Assembly: GCF_003122325.1 (NCBI RefSeq) | Contig: NZ_QFBC01000001.1 | Span: forward strand, 620,001-684,000 | Reading direction: 5' to 3' | DNA length: 64,000 nt | Origin: Rhizobium album | GTDB taxonomy: Bacteria > Pseudomonadota > Alphaproteobacteria > Rhizobiales > Rhizobiaceae | Shown here: positions 61,019 to 64,000 of the stretch, one piece after another | Layout: each line of letters begins with the position of its first letter | Position numbering within the stretch: the stretch's first letter is position 1 | Notes under the pieces: model-generated | What the model was told of the DNA's origin: nothing | Database searches by the model: none | Seen by the model: only the letters and a program-made list of their open reading frames with translations | Translations under genes and position numbers: made by a program

Positions 61019-61970
61019 CGGCCTGGAAATAGGTTCGGGCGATCATCTCGGCGAGGATGCCTGTCGTGACAAGCTGCACCGACGAGAGGAACAACATGAC
61101 ACCGACGATCAGCATCGGCCTGCCACCGATGTCGTTACCAAAGATGAATTTGTCAACAAAGAGATAAAGCAGGATCAGGACGCTCAGGAATCCGGTGCCG
61201 AGGCCGAGCGATCCGAAAAAATGTCCCGGCCGCGCCTTGTAGCGCATGAAGAACATCACGGACAGCAGGTCGAGGATGACGCGGAAGGTCCGCGAGATCC
61301 CGTATTTCGATACGCCGTGCTGGCGTGCATGGTGGGTGACGGGCATTTCCCCGATGCGCGAGCTCGGCACGACGCCGGCCACCCAGGCGGGGATGAAGCG
61401 GTGCATCTCGCCCATCAGCTTGACCTGCTTGATGATCGAGGCGCGGTAGATCTTCAGGCTGCAGCCGTAGTCGTGCAGCTTGACGCCGGTGATGCGGCCG
61501 ATGAGATAGTTGGCGCACCAGGACGGGATCTTGCGCAGGAACAGACCGTCCTGACGGTTCTTGCGCCAACCGACGAGCAGGTCGAGTTCGCGGGCTTCCA
61601 GCGCCTCCACCATGCTCGGAATGTCCTTGGGATCGTTCTGCAGGTCGCCGTCGAGCGTGGCGATGAGCCGGCCGCGGGCGGTGTCAATGCCGGCCTGCAT
61701 GGCGGCGGTCTGGCCGAAGTTGCGCTGCAGCTCGACGATTTTCAGGTCGAGGTCCGGGCGCTCGACATATTTGCGGGCATTGAGGAGCGTCGCATCGGCG
61801 CTGCCGTCGTCGACGAGCACCAGTTCCCAGCGATGCGGGTAATCTTTCATCGCCTCGCAGATGCGATCGATCAGGGGGCCGACACTTTCTTCCTCGTTGA
61901 AGATCGGCACGACGAGGGATAGTTCCATCGGCTGGACGCTGCTCTGAGATATCAGCTCGGCTTCCGTCAT
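60969..61970 (-). CDS. Polyprenyl-phosphate glycosyltransferase, GT2 (DPM1/ArnC/RgtE-like)
   Basis: This 333-residue protein has a GT2 domain (LSLVVPIFNEEESVG, LVLVDDGSADAT, ATLDGDLQNDPKD with the D-x-D-like donor site) and two C-terminal membrane helices (FLSVLILLYLF, MLFLSSVQLVTTGILAE). It makes a polyprenyl-phosphate-linked sugar for the adjacent GT39 enzyme. The start at 61970 is the first ATG; the longer frame begins with TTG. Likely cotranscribed with GT39. Confidence 0.87.
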   Translation of the reverse strand: MTEAELISQSSVQPMELSLVVPIFNEEESVGPLIDRICEAMKDYPHRWELVLVDDGSADATLLNARKYVERPDLDLKIVELQRNFGQTAAMQAGIDTARGRLIATLDGDLQNDPKDIPSMVEALEARELDLLVGWRKNRQDGLFLRKIPSWCANYLIGRITGVKLHDYGCSLKIYRASIIKQVKLMGEMHRFIPAWVAGVVPSSRIGEMPVTHHARQHGVSKYGISRTFRVILDLLSVMFFMRYKARPGHFFGSLGLGTGFLSVLILLYLFVDKFIFGNDIGGRPMLIVGVMLFLSSVQLVTTGILAEMIARTYFQADETPNYIIRTTFRRQD

Positions 61971-62072
61971 GTTCTGCAAGTTCAACTTCTCCAAAGCGGC
62001 CCGATGGCCATCATGCTATCTGCCATGCTAACAACCGGCCCGTCAGCAATCGCACGGGAAAGCCACGACTAT

Positions 62073-63038
62073 ATGAATTCCAGAAAGGATGCCAGCCGAG
62101 AGAGAGGGATTCTCCGCAATCGGATGGTCATTTTGGCGGTGGCGGTCATGGCCGGTTACGCAGCCTTTATCGAGTGGGCGTTCGGCTGGGCGGTGCTGTT
62201 CAGGGAATTTGCAGCCGTCGGTTACATGCCGTTGTCGTTGGCGCTCGCGGCACTGGTGGGCACCTATTTCATTCGCTGCTGGCGCATCCACGACTACTTC
62301 CCGGCCGAAACGTCCGGGCGCTTTCTGCTGCTGTTTCGCGTGACGCAGGTCCACAACCTGCTCAACATCATGCTGCCGCTGCGGACCGGGGAAACCAGTT
62401 TCCCGCTCTTGATGCGCTCGGAATTCGGCATGCCGCTCGCCCGCGCCACTGCAGCACTCCTGGTCATGCGGCTGCTCGATCTGCACGCCCTGTTTGCCGC
62501 CGCCGGCATCGGGATCGTCATCGGCGCCGGTTATCGCCCGCCGGCGGCCGCACTCTGGTTTACCTTCCTGCTGTCGCCCGTCGCCTTCTACGCCATGAAG
62601 CGGCCGGTCTTCGCTTTCCTTTCCGACCGGCTGCCGGAAAAGCTGCGGCGGCTGGTCGATGAGGTCGATCGCGGCATGCCTGTCGACATGCTTGCCTTCG
62701 TGCGCGCCTGGATGGTCACGGTCGCCAACTGGGGCATCAAGGTGGTGGTGCTGGCCTGGGCGCTGGCGTTGATGGGCGTCGAGCCGTTCGCCGCCTGTTT
62801 CGGCGGTGCGCTGGGCGGCGAATTGTCGTCGGTGCTGCCGGTGCATGCGCCGGGCGGCGTCGGCACCTATCCGGCCGGCATCGTTGCCGGCGCACTGTCT
62901 TTCGGAGCGCCGGCCAAGGGCGAGGCTTTCGCCATTCTCGGCAGGGCAAGCGTCAATGCCCACCTGCTGATCCTGGTCTCGGCGCTTGCCGGCACCGGGC
63001 TTGCCCTGCTTCTCTCCCGGCGCTCTCCGAAAACCTGA
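62073..63038 (+). CDS. Lysylphosphatidylglycerol synthase-type membrane protein (UPF0104)
   Basis: This 321-residue protein has about seven membrane helices and the family motifs QVHNLLNIMLPLRTGE and LPVHAPGGVGTYPAG. Such proteins resemble the flippase half of MprF and often sit by lipid-linked sugar genes. The start at 62073 leaves a 102 bp divergent promoter gap to the GT2 gene; an earlier ATG at 62004 is possible. Confidence 0.8.
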   Translation: MNSRKDASRERGILRNRMVILAVAVMAGYAAFIEWAFGWAVLFREFAAVGYMPLSLALAALVGTYFIRCWRIHDYFPAETSGRFLLLFRVTQVHNLLNIMLPLRTGETSFPLLMRSEFGMPLARATAALLVMRLLDLHALFAAAGIGIVIGAGYRPPAAALWFTFLLSPVAFYAMKRPVFAFLSDRLPEKLRRLVDEVDRGMPVDMLAFVRAWMVTVANWGIKVVVLAWALALMGVEPFAACFGGALGGELSSVLPVHAPGGVGTYPAGIVAGALSFGAPAKGEAFAILGRASVNAHLLILVSALAGTGLALLLSRRSPKT

Positions 63039-63042
63039 CGAC

Positions 63043-64000
63043 CTACTGGAAGGCCGTCTCGTAGAAGCTGCGCAGCTTGCGGGAATGCAGCGCTTCGGTC
63101 GGCATCGCCGCCAGTTTCTGCACGGCCCGGATACCGATCTGCAGATGCTGGCTGACCTGGGTACGATAAAAGGCCGTCGCCATGCCCGGCAGTTTCAGTT
63201 CGCCATGCAGCGGCTTGTCCGAAACGCAGAGCAGCGTGCCGTAGGGCACGCGGAAACGGAAACCGTTGGCGGCGATCGTCGCCGATTCCATGTCGAGCGC
63301 GATGGCACGCGATTGCGACAGGCGCTTGACCGGGCCGCGCTGGTCGCGCAGTTCCCAGTTGCGGTTGTCGATGGTGGCGACGGTGCCGGTGCGCATGATG
63401 CGCTTCAGCTCGAAACCCTCATAGCCGGTGATTTCCGCCACGGCGGCCTCCAGCGCCACCTGCACTTCCGCCAATGCCGGGATCGGCACCCAGACGGGCA
63501 GGTCGTCATCGAGCACGTGATCCTCGCGCACATAGGCATGCGCCAGCACATAGTCGCCCAGGCGCTGACTGTTGCGCAGGCCGGCGCAATGGCCGAGCAT
63601 CAGCCAGGCATGCGGGCGCAGCACGGCGATGTGGTCGGTGATGGTCTTGGCATTCGACGGACCGACGCCGATATTGACCATGGTGATGCCGGCATGCCCC
63701 TTTTTCTTGAGGTGATAGGCCGGCATCTGCGGCAGGCGCACCATGGCAAGGTCGGAAGCCGGCCGGTCGGCGCCGGCGGGCGTGACGATGTTGCCCGGCT
63801 CGACGAATTCCGTATAGCCCTCGCCGCCGATCGACATCAGCTCCCGCGCCCAGGCGCAGAACTCGTCGATATAGAACTGGTAGTTGGTGAACAGCACGAA
63901 GTTCTGGAAGTGGTTGGCGTTCGTCGCCGTGTAGTGGCTGAGCCGCGCCAGCGAATAATCGATGCGCTGCGCGGTGAAGGGCGCAAGCGGCGCCGGCTCG
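63043..64000 (-). CDS. amn: AMP nucleosidase, 3' part (continues past window end)
   Basis: Residues read from the edge include RIDYSLARLSHYTAT, NFVLFTNYQFYIDEFC, MVNIGVGPSNAKTITDHIAVLRP, GHCAGLR and ALDMESATIAANGFRF, the AMP nucleosidase core. The enzyme splits AMP to adenine and ribose 5-phosphate. The open frame runs to base 64000 without a start, so about 320 of the usual 480-500 residues are present. It converges with the UPF0104 gene, 4 bp apart. Confidence 0.9.
   Translation of the reverse strand, partial: EPAPLAPFTAQRIDYSLARLSHYTATNANHFQNFVLFTNYQFYIDEFCAWARELMSIGGEGYTEFVEPGNIVTPAGADRPASDLAMVRLPQMPAYHLKKKGHAGITMVNIGVGPSNAKTITDHIAVLRPHAWLMLGHCAGLRNSQRLGDYVLAHAYVREDHVLDDDLPVWVPIPALAEVQVALEAAVAEITGYEGFELKRIMRTGTVATIDNRNWELRDQRGPVKRLSQSRAIALDMESATIAANGFRFRVPYGTLLCVSDKPLHGELKLPGMATAFYRTQVSQHLQIGIRAVQKLAAMPTEALHSRKLRSFYETAFQ

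Noticed and set aside
1-64000. tRNA, rRNA and CRISPR arrays
   Set aside because: I saw no cloverleaf-like segment, rRNA sequence or regularly spaced repeats; a tRNA scan would settle it.

Overview
The window is chromosomal DNA from an alphaproteobacterium of the order Rhizobiales, most likely family Rhizobiaceae. Three things point there. The gene order feuN-feuP-feuQ / cycHJKL / degP / two-component pair / glnE / pleC / pepN is the one I recall from Sinorhizobium and Rhizobium. CcrM (GANTC) and CtrA (TTAA-N7-TTAA) motifs sit upstream of envelope and cell-cycle genes. Coding DNA is GC-rich almost throughout. I see no tRNA, rRNA or CRISPR array.

Region 1 (1 to about 3101) is the right part of an AT-richer mobile element. 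It carries a probable HUH-type Rep endonuclease and, convergent to it, a large serine recombinase. The element ends inside a terminase large-subunit gene, close to the predicted Walker B DE pair. The 5' half of that gene should lie left of the window.

Region 2 (about 3101 to 20291) is a gene transfer agent (GTA) structural cluster in the order of the Rhodobacter RcGTA: TerL, portal, prohead protease, capsid, connector, closure, tail terminator, major tail protein, two tail chaperones, short tape measure, DUF2460, DUF2163, NlpC/P60 and the giant tail-tip protein, then a small holin-like protein. It is decorated with genes foreign to the GTA core: a GH19 lysozyme-like enzyme, a Dabb protein, a ParD/ParE-like toxin-antitoxin pair with a perfect palindromic operator, and an antisense MFS transporter between the tail terminator and major tail genes.

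Region 3 (20403 to 39645) is housekeeping and signalling: the FeuNPQ envelope regulatory system, a lipoprotein, the CcmI-E-F-H cytochrome c maturation operon, the DegP protease, an OmpR/EnvZ-type pair, GlnE, a PleC-type cell-cycle kinase and PepN. The pleC upstream region has four GANTC methylation sites in 51 bp.

Region 4 (39976 to 50576) is more variable: a DMT exporter, a PAS-CPBP fusion protein, an MFS transporter, an unassigned regulator-like gene, two possible small genes, a uracil-DNA glycosylase lacking two usual Fe-S cysteines, a YegD-like Hsp70, a class D beta-lactamase with a divergent AmpR-like regulator, a small secreted protein and an SDR.

Region 5 (50603 to 64000) holds a D-2-hydroxyacid dehydrogenase-type flavoprotein divergent from ETF-ubiquinone oxidoreductase (a plausible electron path), an L,D-transpeptidase with a textbook CtrA site, DoxX, an MFS exporter, a diacylglycerol-kinase-like protein, a PuuA/GlnT-type glutamine synthetase homologue, a lipid-linked sugar transfer module (GT39 + GT2 + LPG-synthase-like flippase) and the 3' part of AMP nucleosidase.
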